From Candidatus Xenolissoclinum pacificiensis L6 (GTDB taxonomy: Bacteria > Pseudomonadota > Alphaproteobacteria > Rickettsiales > Anaplasmataceae), in the NCBI GenBank assembly GCA_000512675.1, contig AXCJ01000001.1:182501-246500 (forward strand): a stretch of DNA of 64,000 nt. Direction: 5' to 3'. Below are positions 9,584-19,600 of this stretch, piece by piece (within the stretch, counting starts at the first letter, position 1; every line of letters starts with the position of its first letter). The notes beneath the pieces were generated by a model. It was not told the DNA's origin, made no database searches, and saw only the letters and a list, made by a program, of their open reading frames with translations. The position numbers and the translations under genes are program-made.

Positions 9584-10346
9584 TAAAACAATACTTGATC
9601 CTGCACTTCTTATAAACAGAATCAAAGAAATGTTACCCAAAAATACCCCTATAGCTAAACCTAGCTTATATTCAGCAGTTCCAGGTGGCAAACTATACAG
9701 AGGTTTTATAGCGTATAGAATGTGTTTGTTACATGCTGTTAATCATAAAAATGCCCTTTCAATCGCATCTGCAATTGAGATCCTGCATACTTTCTCATTA
9801 GTACATGATGATCTCCCTTGTATGGATAATTCTCTATTCAGAAGAGGGAAAGTAAGTTGTCATAAATATTTTAACAATGCAACAGCATTATTAACAGGTG
9901 TTCAACTATTAATCACTTCTCTTAAAACAATAGGAACTATATCTCCAGAACTTCAGAAATATACATTATGTCAAGTAGAAAACCTCATCTCAGGGCAAAT
10001 GCTCGATCTAGAACATAACAATAAATCCACCATAGAACATAAATTATATGAATTAAAGACAGGTTCATTGTTCATTATCTCATGTATATCTGGAGCAGTA
10101 TTAGCAAACAATACTCAAGATATAGATTACCTGTACCAAATAGGAGCACGCATTGGAATTATCTTCCAAATACTGGATGACATTATAGACCAAGACATTC
10201 AAGATATGGAAAAAGCTTTTATCCATTCACAAAAACTACTGAATGAAATAAAAACACTTGTTGCAAAGTGTAGCCATACCCCTAACTTCTTACAAAACTT
10301 TGCAACAAAAATATTTGTCAAAATAAAAAATTACGGTATTAAATAG
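9570..10346 (+). CDS. ispA: Polyprenyl (farnesyl/geranylgeranyl) diphosphate synthase
   Basis: A 258-residue trans-isoprenyl diphosphate synthase, condensing IPP with allylic diphosphates for quinone and lipid-carrier synthesis. The first aspartate motif is complete (HDDLPCMDN, Asp80-Asp86), followed by RRGKVSCHKYF. GGKLYRG replaces the usual GGKRLRP. The second motif is DDIID (203-207), and GQMLDLE and KTGSLF are also present. After the second motif the protein lacks roughly 30 residues, including the GK..D...GK.TYP region that shapes the active site, and it is shorter than the usual 290-300. Activity may be reduced or altered. It is convergent with the phospholipase gene. Confidence 0.85.
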   Translation: MEIDNKTILDPALLINRIKEMLPKNTPIAKPSLYSAVPGGKLYRGFIAYRMCLLHAVNHKNALSIASAIEILHTFSLVHDDLPCMDNSLFRRGKVSCHKYFNNATALLTGVQLLITSLKTIGTISPELQKYTLCQVENLISGQMLDLEHNNKSTIEHKLYELKTGSLFIISCISGAVLANNTQDIDYLYQIGARIGIIFQILDDIIDQDIQDMEKAFIHSQKLLNEIKTLVAKCSHTPNFLQNFATKIFVKIKNYGIK

Positions 10347-10452
10347 ATAAGTAATCATTATTAATATTTATTGCACTTCTAATAGAAGAATCCCATCATA
10401 TTCACGTCAGTATAAGACTTGAGTAAATAAAAACTTTTCCTTATCTTTCCTC

Positions 10453-12375
10453 CTATTTAGATCTATTATCCATGATATCAAGTATCTCATCTTTAGCCTG
10501 TAATACACCCCAAGAAGACAAATGAGCAGATAAATTAACCTCTTCAGCTGAATACTGCATTTTAAATGTTGAGTAATTTGGAAATGTTTCATCATTATCT
10601 ATTTTCTTTTGTACTTCTTCATTAAGTTTATTATACCAATTTTGAGAGTTATCAAGATAAAACCACAATACCTCTATCTTTCTTCCAGCTACAATACCAA
10701 ATAGTTTATTCTCTACCGTTGTTAAAGATTGTCTATAAAAAGGATATCTTCCTGAATTTTTGCTTGCATATAACCCTTTTAATAATTCCTCAAATTTACT
10801 ACTCTCAAATATTTTCAAGTAACTGTCCTTATGATGTGAATTTTCTTCAAATAGTTGATAACCCAGACCATCCTGATAACCTTTATAACCGAATAATTTA
10901 GGAATATAATCAATAATCATCACACGTGTATCAGGAATTTCTTTCCCATGTGCGCATAATATACCATGATCAGAATTCATCAGTGGTTGAGCAGAATTTG
11001 AAAAAGAAATAACAGAATTAATATCTAGATAGGATATAGCTTGTGCAATAGCGGTGTTCTCTAAGTTCCCTCCATCATCTAAAAAGTAACTCTGTGTATC
11101 ATCACCTGTCTTAGCATCAAAACACCAATAATCAGATCTTGGAATAAGTTGAGACAACCATACAAAAAGCAAATCTTTTGCATCTAATCCTTGCATTTTC
11201 TTCGACAAAACAGAATCATTCTCTACCTTTGATGTTAACAAAGCACGTAATTTTGAAACTATTTTCAATAAATCTACTCCTGATCTTATATCAGATATCA
11301 TCGATAATAATCCTTCACTATCATCAGAGTCACTCATTTTCTCTTTAAGAAGACCAAGTGCCTCTATTGAGTTCGCTACAATTTCCATATCCTCCTTACA
11401 AGCAATATCTGATAATGACAGTTCCTTAGGCAAGGAACTATGTACAAAGTTAGAAAATGCCACACTAGTAGCTGCTAAAACATCACCAGAAGACCAATTA
11501 CTCTCTTGTACAACATCTACAAACCCTTGATCTAACGATTCCTTAAAGACCGAATTAAAACCAAATGATGTTACAGCACCGCCAAACCCTCTACACTTAT
11601 TTATTACCCCGCAAAAGACTGGAGTGAATTGTAGTGGAATCATCTCATACTCATGTTGCCTATTCTCAGACCTCATTACTAATGCTGATCCACAAGATAT
11701 AAAAGGTCTTCGAGTGTTAGTTTTACTTGGAATGACAAAGAGATCACACTTAGACTGTAAAAGATTTGAATTCTCTTTCAGAATTTTGTTTAGCTCATAT
11801 TGATTATACGCAAAAAAACGAGTGCTCAGATTATCCTGATTTGGCTCAAACAATCCGTACTTTTGCAAAAAAGTCATAGATACAAAAGTTTTCCATAAAT
11901 CATGCACCTCAATACCTTTAAACACATGCAAAAATATAAGACTTATTATTATTCTAGGCAAAGTGAGATTATCATGCGTTATGGACTCAGCTATACATTT
12001 ATCTGGTAGATAACCTAAATCTTCAGATTTATCAGATTCTTCTTGTGATGATAAAGTTAACTTTGCCGGATCCTCTACTAGTCCATTAAGAAATTCTTCA
12101 TCTGTAATATCTTCTCCAATAAAACTAAATGTCCATGTTATCCAAGCTCCCCCTGAAACTGCAGAAACTAACCGACTATTAGAAAACGCATTAAAGTTAT
12201 TATTTATCATAATACTTTTAAGTGCTCGAATTTGTCCCATAGTATTTACCATAGATCTATTACCCCCTCCTGAAAAACATAACGCAGTATGAGATAAATC
12301 TTTAACATCAGCAAAATCTGATATTTCCCTACTTTGATCATTAGGAAAAGTCTTGATAGTGAAAGTATTTTTCAT
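10453..12375 (-). CDS. Patatin/cPLA2-like phospholipase
   Basis: A 640-residue Ser-Asp dyad lipase-like protein. The oxyanion motif SGGGNRSM is at about residues 34-41 and the nucleophile motif VSGGAW near residue 72. The dyad aspartate motif is in LDDGGNLENTAIA near residue 434. DGG.LEN is closer to eukaryotic phospholipase B/cytosolic PLA2 proteins (DGG..QNIP) than to short bacterial patatins, and the wide spacing between Ser and Asp also fits. No signal peptide is visible. In Rickettsiales, patatin-type phospholipases act on host membranes during entry or vacuole escape; such a role here is inferred. The gene stands alone beside an IS graveyard and converges with ispA. An additional in-frame Met was not needed to explain the start. 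Confidence 0.8.
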   Translation of the reverse strand: MKNTFTIKTFPNDQSREISDFADVKDLSHTALCFSGGGNRSMVNTMGQIRALKSIMINNNFNAFSNSRLVSAVSGGAWITWTFSFIGEDITDEEFLNGLVEDPAKLTLSSQEESDKSEDLGYLPDKCIAESITHDNLTLPRIIISLIFLHVFKGIEVHDLWKTFVSMTFLQKYGLFEPNQDNLSTRFFAYNQYELNKILKENSNLLQSKCDLFVIPSKTNTRRPFISCGSALVMRSENRQHEYEMIPLQFTPVFCGVINKCRGFGGAVTSFGFNSVFKESLDQGFVDVVQESNWSSGDVLAATSVAFSNFVHSSLPKELSLSDIACKEDMEIVANSIEALGLLKEKMSDSDDSEGLLSMISDIRSGVDLLKIVSKLRALLTSKVENDSVLSKKMQGLDAKDLLFVWLSQLIPRSDYWCFDAKTGDDTQSYFLDDGGNLENTAIAQAISYLDINSVISFSNSAQPLMNSDHGILCAHGKEIPDTRVMIIDYIPKLFGYKGYQDGLGYQLFEENSHHKDSYLKIFESSKFEELLKGLYASKNSGRYPFYRQSLTTVENKLFGIVAGRKIEVLWFYLDNSQNWYNKLNEEVQKKIDNDETFPNYSTFKMQYSAEEVNLSAHLSSWGVLQAKDEILDIMDNRSK

Positions 12376-12571
12376 ATATGCAACGCAATATTAATTAATA
12401 AAGATAATGAAACACAAGAATATCTCCCCATAAACCAATTATATGATCAACACTTATTCAAAAGAGAGTATTATTCCAATGTTATAGTGTTATATCATAG
12501 TATTATGCTAATAATACGTTAATCTCACTATATTTCCTACCATAGTATGCTTAAGATCAGGATATATCATA

Positions 12572-13490
12572 CAATATACCTTCTGTGTGAAATTATAGGA
12601 AAAAGAGTATATGATTGAATAAGATCAACATATAAATAGAATTATGAATCTAAGTTATCAGAAGATTTGCAAGAAACCACGGGTATTTTTTTTAGACTAT
12701 TTTGTATTAAGGTAGGAAGATTTAGTAGAATACTCAAAAAAGTACATCTTGTTTCGAAAAGCAAGGTGCGAAAAGAGCAAGAAGCCCGTATAAGTTAAGT
12801 TTAGCAGATATATTGTTAGCATTACTGCTATACTACCGTAGTTATGTTACGCAAGAGTTCATGGGATATCTTTTCGGTATTCACGATTCACAAGTCTGTA
12901 AATTCATCAGGAAATTAGAACACATTGTAGCCAGCAAGAAAATGTCTAAATAGGTAATAGAAGTACTAATTTGCTACTGGACAAACAATTCAACGTCATA
13001 AGAAAAGACAAAAAACATACTATTCTGGAAAGCGGAAGTCTCATAGGATCAAAACAGAAGTGAAAATTAATGATAGGGGACATATTGAGGTAACTAAATC
13101 CTATCCTCTCAGTACATGACTTTAAGTTATTTACGCAACAGACATTTCTTCCCCCAGAATCTAAAGTATTGGTAGATTTTCAATATCAAGGTATAGCGAA
13201 TTATCGTAAAATCTGTATATACTTATGAGAATATCAAGTGTAGGAAAATAACTTTTCACGAGAAAGAGCTTCATACCCTTCTATTAAAAATACGTATTAA
13301 GGATAAACATACCATTTGTAATCTAAATACTTTCAATATTCTTTCACGTAGATATCGTAATAAGAGGAAAAGATATAATCTCAAATTCAATATCATCTCT
13401 GGTATTATTAATCTAGATCATGGCTTCTGATTAATCAATAATATTGTCCCTCCTCATGCTTTAAGGTGATTTCACAGGAGGGCCAATATA
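12572..13490 (+). mobile_element. Decayed IS5-superfamily element (HTH_Tnp_4/DDE_Tnp_4 type), copy 1
   Basis: About 900 bp bounded by imperfect inverted ends: CTTCTGTGTGAAATT near 12580 and GATTTCACAGGAG at 13468-13480. A 7-bp direct repeat CAATATA flanks both ends (12572-12578 and 13484-13490) and may be the target duplication. Inside, several frames give transposase pieces: LSLADILLALLLYYRSYVTQ, then EFMGYLFGIHDSQVCKFIRK, and near the end RYRNKRKRYNLKFNIISGI. Stops and frameshifts interrupt it throughout. A second copy lies at about 53193-53880. Confidence 0.75.
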
Positions 13491-13749
13491 GCTTTCCATT
13501 GGATAACTTGATTTACAATAAACATACATAAATATATATTCTATATATGATTCAAAAATAGAAAATTGCAAACAAATATGATACAGGTCTTATAACAGGC
13601 AGTATATATAATAACAAGGTAAATCAACAGAAAATACTCTAGCTAATTCCATCAATCAATAGCAGATAAAAATCCCAAATTTTGTTCAAATCATTCGAAA
13701 AATAAATCGCTAATTATCCTAGGCAGTGTCACTAATTAGCGAATCTGAA

Positions 13750-14380
13750 AGAAGGTGTTATGATTAGTATCAAGATAAACCAGAAAAAACATGGGACAAA
13801 TGGTAATAGATGATAAGTGTTAGGACAAACTAAAATTATCGCTTCCAGTAGGAAGAAAAGGGAATAATGTATTCCTGGAGGGAGTAGAGTTTGCGAACTG
13901 GAGAGCCACGGAGAGATTTACCTAAGGAATATGGTGACGGTATATAATAGATATAACAATTGGTCTAAGAAAGAACATTTAGATAAAATACTGATGAAAT
14001 TAAGAAAAAGATGGATATCAAGTAGTAAATTATTTATTTGCAAATGAAGAATGTAAATATTTTCTGGCAGATAGAGCTTATGATACTAATTTACTAAGAG
14101 ATAAGTTAAAAAGTAACAATATTGAAGCGGTAATCCCTGGAAAATTAACCGTTTGCGGAGGATTATCCATAATACTAATCTTTACAAATCACGTAATATA
14201 GTAGAACGTTTCTTTCAAGAGATAAAAAGATTGCGCAGAATTGCTACTCGCTTTGATAAAACTTCTAGAATGTACCTTATTACTTTTATTAGCATATTAC
14301 TGGCTTTGAAAATTCAGGGATGTTGCCTATTCTATGATTCAATGTCTTATGGTCAAAATACATTCATAATCATATATTAA
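13750..14380 (+). pseudogene. Decayed IS5-family (IS427-type) transposase
   Basis: Broken frames read VYNRYNNWSKKEHLDKIL near 13940, LADRAYDTNLLRDKLKSNNI near 14070 and, in another frame, LYKSRNIVERFFQEIKRLRR then IATRFDKTSR from 14177. These correspond in order to IS427-group OrfA/OrfB (YNRF.RW; GDKGYD...LR; YK.RN.IERFF.KLK..RRIATRYDK). At least two frameshifts lie between them. Ends could not be fixed. Confidence 0.75.
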
Positions 14381-14629
14381 AAATATATATTCCAACTAAT
14401 TACTTTGTTATCTATTTTATCTCCGTATCTCGTTCAATCCTTATAAGGATTAATCCATGATCACTTTTCCTATATGCAAATAAAAACTATCTGTTCTTAA
14501 TCAGTACAAAATATTTGCACACTCCCACCTTCAGGTAAAAAAAAACAATCAAAAAAGTATAAAAATAGAGATAAAGTATGCATATACTACCCATCTGGCT
14601 CACCAAGATACATACATACCCAGTGAATA

Positions 14630-14713
14630 TACCCTTAACCGGACTCGAACCAGTACGTTCTTGCAAACAATAGATTTTGAGTCTATCGCGTCTACCAATT
14701 CCGCCATAAGGGC
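14630..14713 (-). tRNA. tRNA-Leu (CAA)
   Basis: An 84-nt cloverleaf on the minus strand. The acceptor stem is GCCCTTA paired with TAAGGGT and the discriminator is A. The D arm contains GGTAGACGCG, and the anticodon stem ATAGA/TCTAT encloses loop CTCAAAA (anticodon CAA). A variable arm typical of class II tRNAs follows, then the T arm GGTTCGAGTCC. No CCA is encoded. Confidence 0.92.
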
Positions 14714-14806
14714 ACATAAGCATATATTTTACTATGTAATGATTCTATTAGCAATATTGCATACCCAATTTAATCTTGTATTCATACTTTAATTCTATAC
14801 ATTCCT

Positions 14807-15907
14807 TTGATTAAATTTTCACCAGACATAATGTTGATCACAAATGTTCTAGATCAGCGAGGACAAAATTGTCTTGTTGATGATATAGAAGTGGAAAATA
14901 TCGATGATAACCACTTCAATGGCTATAAACAAGTATTCATAGATCTTTTAGGAGAGATATCTGATAACTTAAACAGTAGCATCGATGAAATAACCAATAT
15001 TAATGAGGAATCATATATCAATACAGAGACTTATGTGTCTTTAGAGAATTTAGAAAAAAACGGAAAAACCCTCCCGAAAGACAGTCTATCTGGAGAAATC
15101 ATACAATGTATTACCCAACAAGAAATTTGTGTACAAAATAACATAATTGATAATAAAATGAGTGATATCCCTGAGGTGTCAGAAAAAGAGATATGTTCTT
15201 CTTCAAATATCTTGCCTTGTTATTCTCCTCATGTCCTATCTTATAATGCTAAAGATATGAACATAGATATTGATGATTCCTTACAAGTTCAAGAGAATGA
15301 AAATCTGCATCACGTCTATAATTACACAAGTCCCACTGTGTTTGAACAAAACAACATACATGACATATATTCTGACCGCATAATACTTTCACCAGAATCA
15401 AAGATAGTTAATAAACTTAGTCAACATGAAGACTTTCATCAAAATAATTTCGATCATGATCCAAAACAAGGGCTTGCTCAAAACAATTTCTTATCATTTT
15501 TAGATCATAGTATAATTCGTGATAATGTAATACCTGGTAATACAACTAAGTTTAATGTTCTAAACTATCAACTCTCAAATTTAGAAAAAAACGTCAATGA
15601 ATCTCATATTCTATTGCAAGTTGATGGGATAATTGTTGATGTTAATTTCTCAGAGGAACAGTCCGTGTCAGTTGTTATGTATGTAGATGATAAAGATACT
15701 CTTAACAACTTGCAGGAGAACATAAATACACTTGGTAATTCGTTAAGTGATATTGGATATAAAAATCATCAATTTCAATTCCATAAACAATATCATGATT
15801 TACAAAAAAACATGATATCTCACGAGAATGAACATAATGATACTGAAAATCTAACAGAAGCTCATAAAGTTACGTCAAGTAGCAACTTAATAGATATTTT
15901 AATTTAA
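14807..15907 (+). CDS. fliK: FliK-like flagellar hook-length control protein
   Basis: A 366-residue, low-complexity, Asn/Asp/Ser-rich protein immediately before flgD and flgE. The C-terminal part (about 265-330) has the alternating pattern of the Flg_hook domain of FliK: ILLQVDGIIVDVNFSEEQ, then a helix-like LNNLQENINTLGNSLSDIGY. FliK proteins measure hook length and switch the export apparatus from hook to filament subunits. The N-terminal two thirds are unstructured-looking, as expected for a secreted ruler. The first start is TTG; ATG at 14831 is an alternative. Identity rests on position and weak domain similarity. Confidence 0.6.
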   Translation: MIKFSPDIMLITNVLDQRGQNCLVDDIEVENIDDNHFNGYKQVFIDLLGEISDNLNSSIDEITNINEESYINTETYVSLENLEKNGKTLPKDSLSGEIIQCITQQEICVQNNIIDNKMSDIPEVSEKEICSSSNILPCYSPHVLSYNAKDMNIDIDDSLQVQENENLHHVYNYTSPTVFEQNNIHDIYSDRIILSPESKIVNKLSQHEDFHQNNFDHDPKQGLAQNNFLSFLDHSIIRDNVIPGNTTKFNVLNYQLSNLEKNVNESHILLQVDGIIVDVNFSEEQSVSVVMYVDDKDTLNNLQENINTLGNSLSDIGYKNHQFQFHKQYHDLQKNMISHENEHNDTENLTEAHKVTSSSNLIDILI

Positions 15908-15918
15908 AGAGGTAAATA

Positions 15919-16569
15919 ATGATCGTTGATCCATCCAATCATGCAAAAGCACAAGATGATTTCATGCAAATGTTTCTGGCTGAAGTTAAATTTACAGATC
16001 CTACCAATCCTAATGGATCTGCTGATTTAATGAATATGGTCTCGTCCTTTACAATGATCGAGCAAATGAATAACATGAACAACAATCTAGTTGAGATCAA
16101 ACAAAATATAGTACCAAGTAATGATAATGAGTCATTAATGAATAAAATGAATCGTTATTCAAATTTTATGAATAAATATATCAATGCGGATCGCTCTCAT
16201 ATTCATTATACCGGTAGTGATACTATGGTCAATTTCGCGTTAGATCAAAATGTAGCAACCGTCAAGATAGATATAGTAAATGAATTAACAGGAAAATCTG
16301 TCAAAACAGTTACAATGGACAACCTTAATAAGGGGGACTATACAGTGCTTTGGGATGGTACCGACAGTCAGGACGATCCTGTTTCAGAAGGGAGATACCA
16401 AGTCCTCTTCAAAGCCTATAATAATAATGGAACTGAATGTAATGACGCAGTAAAGGATCTACAGGATAAAAAAGTACAAGGAATTAGAATTTTAGATAAT
16501 GAAATTTATCTTGTTCTAGAGGATGATATGTTAGTTAATTCTAGCAACATTACTAATATCCGTATGTAA
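15919..16569 (+). CDS. flgD: Flagellar hook capping protein FlgD
   Basis: A 216-residue scaffold protein that caps the growing hook and is discarded later. The N-terminal FlgD signature is clear (FMQMFLAEVKFTDPTNPNGS, then FTMIEQMNNMNNNL). The C-terminal half has the FlgD Ig-like core (GDYTVLWDGTDSQDDPVSEG followed by RYQVLFKA). Length is normal (about 220). An AGAGG Shine-Dalgarno precedes the ATG, 11 bp after the fliK-like stop. Confidence 0.92.
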   Translation: MIVDPSNHAKAQDDFMQMFLAEVKFTDPTNPNGSADLMNMVSSFTMIEQMNNMNNNLVEIKQNIVPSNDNESLMNKMNRYSNFMNKYINADRSHIHYTGSDTMVNFALDQNVATVKIDIVNELTGKSVKTVTMDNLNKGDYTVLWDGTDSQDDPVSEGRYQVLFKAYNNNGTECNDAVKDLQDKKVQGIRILDNEIYLVLEDDMLVNSSNITNIRM

Positions 16570-16619
16570 TATTTTAAAAAGAGAAGTTCATATATTTTTT
16601 ATATTATTTAGGTTTTTAT

Positions 16620-19600
16620 ATGAGTGGAAATGGATCTGCCGTACAGGCTATTAAAGTATCGAACAGTGCTGTATCAACTATCAGTTCAAATATTGCCAAC
16701 AGTAGCAGTAATGTTTATAAAGAAATTACAACCCAGTTTAAAACTTTAGTTACTCAGGGAAAACCTTACGGTGTGGTCACTGAAGATCAACAAAGTGTCA
16801 CTAGGATGGGAGCTGTGAACAATACAGGTAACGCAACTGACCTTTCTATATCAGGAAATGGATTATTTGTTGTTGATTTAGGAGGTTCTCTTTATTATAC
16901 CCGTAATGGAGATTTTTCTCTAGATAAAGATTTAATCCTAAGAAATAGCGATAATGTCACACTAAAAGTATGGAATTATTCCGAAAATGAGAACTATGTA
17001 CCTAGCCCAGATCAGCTAATTGAGGCTAGCTTTACAGATCTAGGTGTCGAAGCATCTCCTACAACTATGATAACCATGGATCTAAACCTTAAAGCTGATC
17101 AGGATATCCTTGGTGGTTATGGTAGTATTATAGACTATAATTCGCTCGCAAATGAAGATATCGAACGTGAAGATATTATTGTCCCAGACAACACAATCTT
17201 TGCTGGTGATGGTATGATTATTGAAACTGAATCTGGTCAGAGAACCGAAGTTTTCTATGGAGGTATTGCTACTTCAAAAAAAATAGATAATCTAGTCACA
17301 AATGGTATATTAGGTACTATGAATGAAAACAGCACCTTTACTGGAGCAGTAGAAGGAGACAGTTTTACATTAAGCACAATTACCCTTGGTGACCTAACTT
17401 TTACTTTTAATGAAAATAACCCTGATGTAACCTATAACAAATTTAATAGCTTATCTACTCTCGCTGAAGCTATAAATTATAATGAAGGGATAAGTGCTAG
17501 AATAGATAACGGTCAGCTATATATTTCTGCCATTAATGCAAATGATAGCATTACATTTAAAAATATAGTTTCTAATCTCTATCAGACAGGTAATTTAAAT
17601 GGAATATATGGACAGGATAATCCTAGAAGTCAGCTCCTTTCTTACGGAGCATCAGCTCTATCAGTACCTGATGAAAATACCAACCTCGCCTTTACCAATG
17701 GAAGTGATCTGAGCATTAAATTAAGTAATGGATACACGAATACTTATATATATAATTCCGCTCCATCAGCCCCTAATGAATTTAGCACTCTACAAGATTT
17801 TGCAAATGCAATCAACTCCTCTACTGATCTGATAGCTACTATCAATAACCCTGGAACATCCAATGCAAATCTAACAGTTGATCTAGTAAATCCCGATGTT
17901 GTTTTTATGAATGTAGAAAGTACTGGAAGCACAGATATTGCCCGTTTTATGGGCATTTCCATTAACTCTACATTTAAGAAAAATATTATGTCCGGTGATA
18001 GTATTGATGTAGAGGTAGGTTCATTTAACAATGTCTCAACTATTGGAAATATAAATTCATCAGCTTTATTGTCCGAAATCGAGGAAATAAATTCATATGA
18101 TGCTTTCTCTATACCAAAGTTAGGCGTCACAACATCGACGGATATATTTGATATTGCAGATGGTAGCACTATTGAAATAACGATCACAGATCTTACATCG
18201 GGTGCCAGTAATACCAACAATCTAATTTTCAATGCCAATGGCTCAGAAGACTTTACCAATCTAACAGAGCTCGTATCATCCGTAACAGGATTAACAAACC
18301 TTACCTCTTCTTTAACAGGAGGAATTGTAAATATTACCGCTGATACAGGATTCAGTGTCGGTATTAGGGATATTTCTGGTAACCTAGCAGATTTACTTGG
18401 TTTAGAAGCTCAACCTCTTGCAGATGGAGAAAACTTAACTATACAGTGGAATAATGGAAAATCAGCTGTATTTACTTTTAGAAGCATAGGACCTGACGTC
18501 GCTAATAATGAATTTTCGACTATGTCAGAATTATCTGATCTAATTAATAATATCAATGGAGCAACATCCAATTTTGTAGGAGAGCGCATGATACTCTCAC
18601 CTGCAGAAGATATGGGATCTTCAATTGCAAATAGCAGTGGAATTGTTGCTGATAAATTAAAGATTGGTGTAAATACTCAAAATATTTCCTTAATATTTAA
18701 CGCAAATTCGCCGGATGTTGCAGTTGGTGAATTTAATGATGTAATGACTTTTGCAGAAGCTGTAAATAACATCTCCAATGGTCTTCTTGAAGGAACTGTT
18801 GCTGGCAATGGGCAAACTGTTTCTTTTAGCACTAAGCATAATGGATCCATATCCTTTATAAAAGACGTTAATATCACGGGTAATTCAAATATAGCATCTA
18901 AATTCGGATTAATCGGGTCTGATCTTGTATCAGCTATAGGGCTCGAATCCGTAGCTTCTGGTTTTGATCGATTTTCAACAGCTACTGGATTGAAACATGT
19001 TATCAATTCTAGTGGAGCTGGAATAAATTCAGAATTTTCCAGAAATACAGTTGAAATTGCCAATGACGATATAACTAAATCTTTAAACTTTAGTAATTCT
19101 TCGAACAATGATTTAGTAAACTTCTTAGGGTTGCCTAGTGTTCAAGAAGCTGGATATTCTGTTCAGGATAGCAGTAAAAACATGGCATCTGGAAAAATAG
19201 AACCTAATTTTGAGTATCAAATGAAAATTTACGATGCACTAGGAATCATGCATGATGTTAGTGTTGGTTTTCTAAAAACAGATATAAATACTTGGGCTCT
19301 AGAAGTTTATACTAAGTATCCAGATGAAATTAGAACAAATAGAAATGATGGCTTGCTGGCGTTTGGTGGATTAGAATTCAATGGGAATGGTAGTTTGTAT
19401 GATATAAGCTTTCAATCAATATCCAATATTGTCGATAATACTGATGATATATATGATTTCCAAATTGATTGGGTAAGTGGGGCAACTCCTAGTGTTATTG
19501 CTCTAGACTTTGGAGAATATGAAAATAGTACCAGACCTACCAGTGTCGATTTGGAACAACGATCTGTCCTAAGACAATTTAGTGGAGAATATACAGTACG

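Noticed and set aside
14487-14723. 78-codon frame on the minus strand
   Set aside because: It covers tRNA-Leu and AT-rich flank; not a protein gene.
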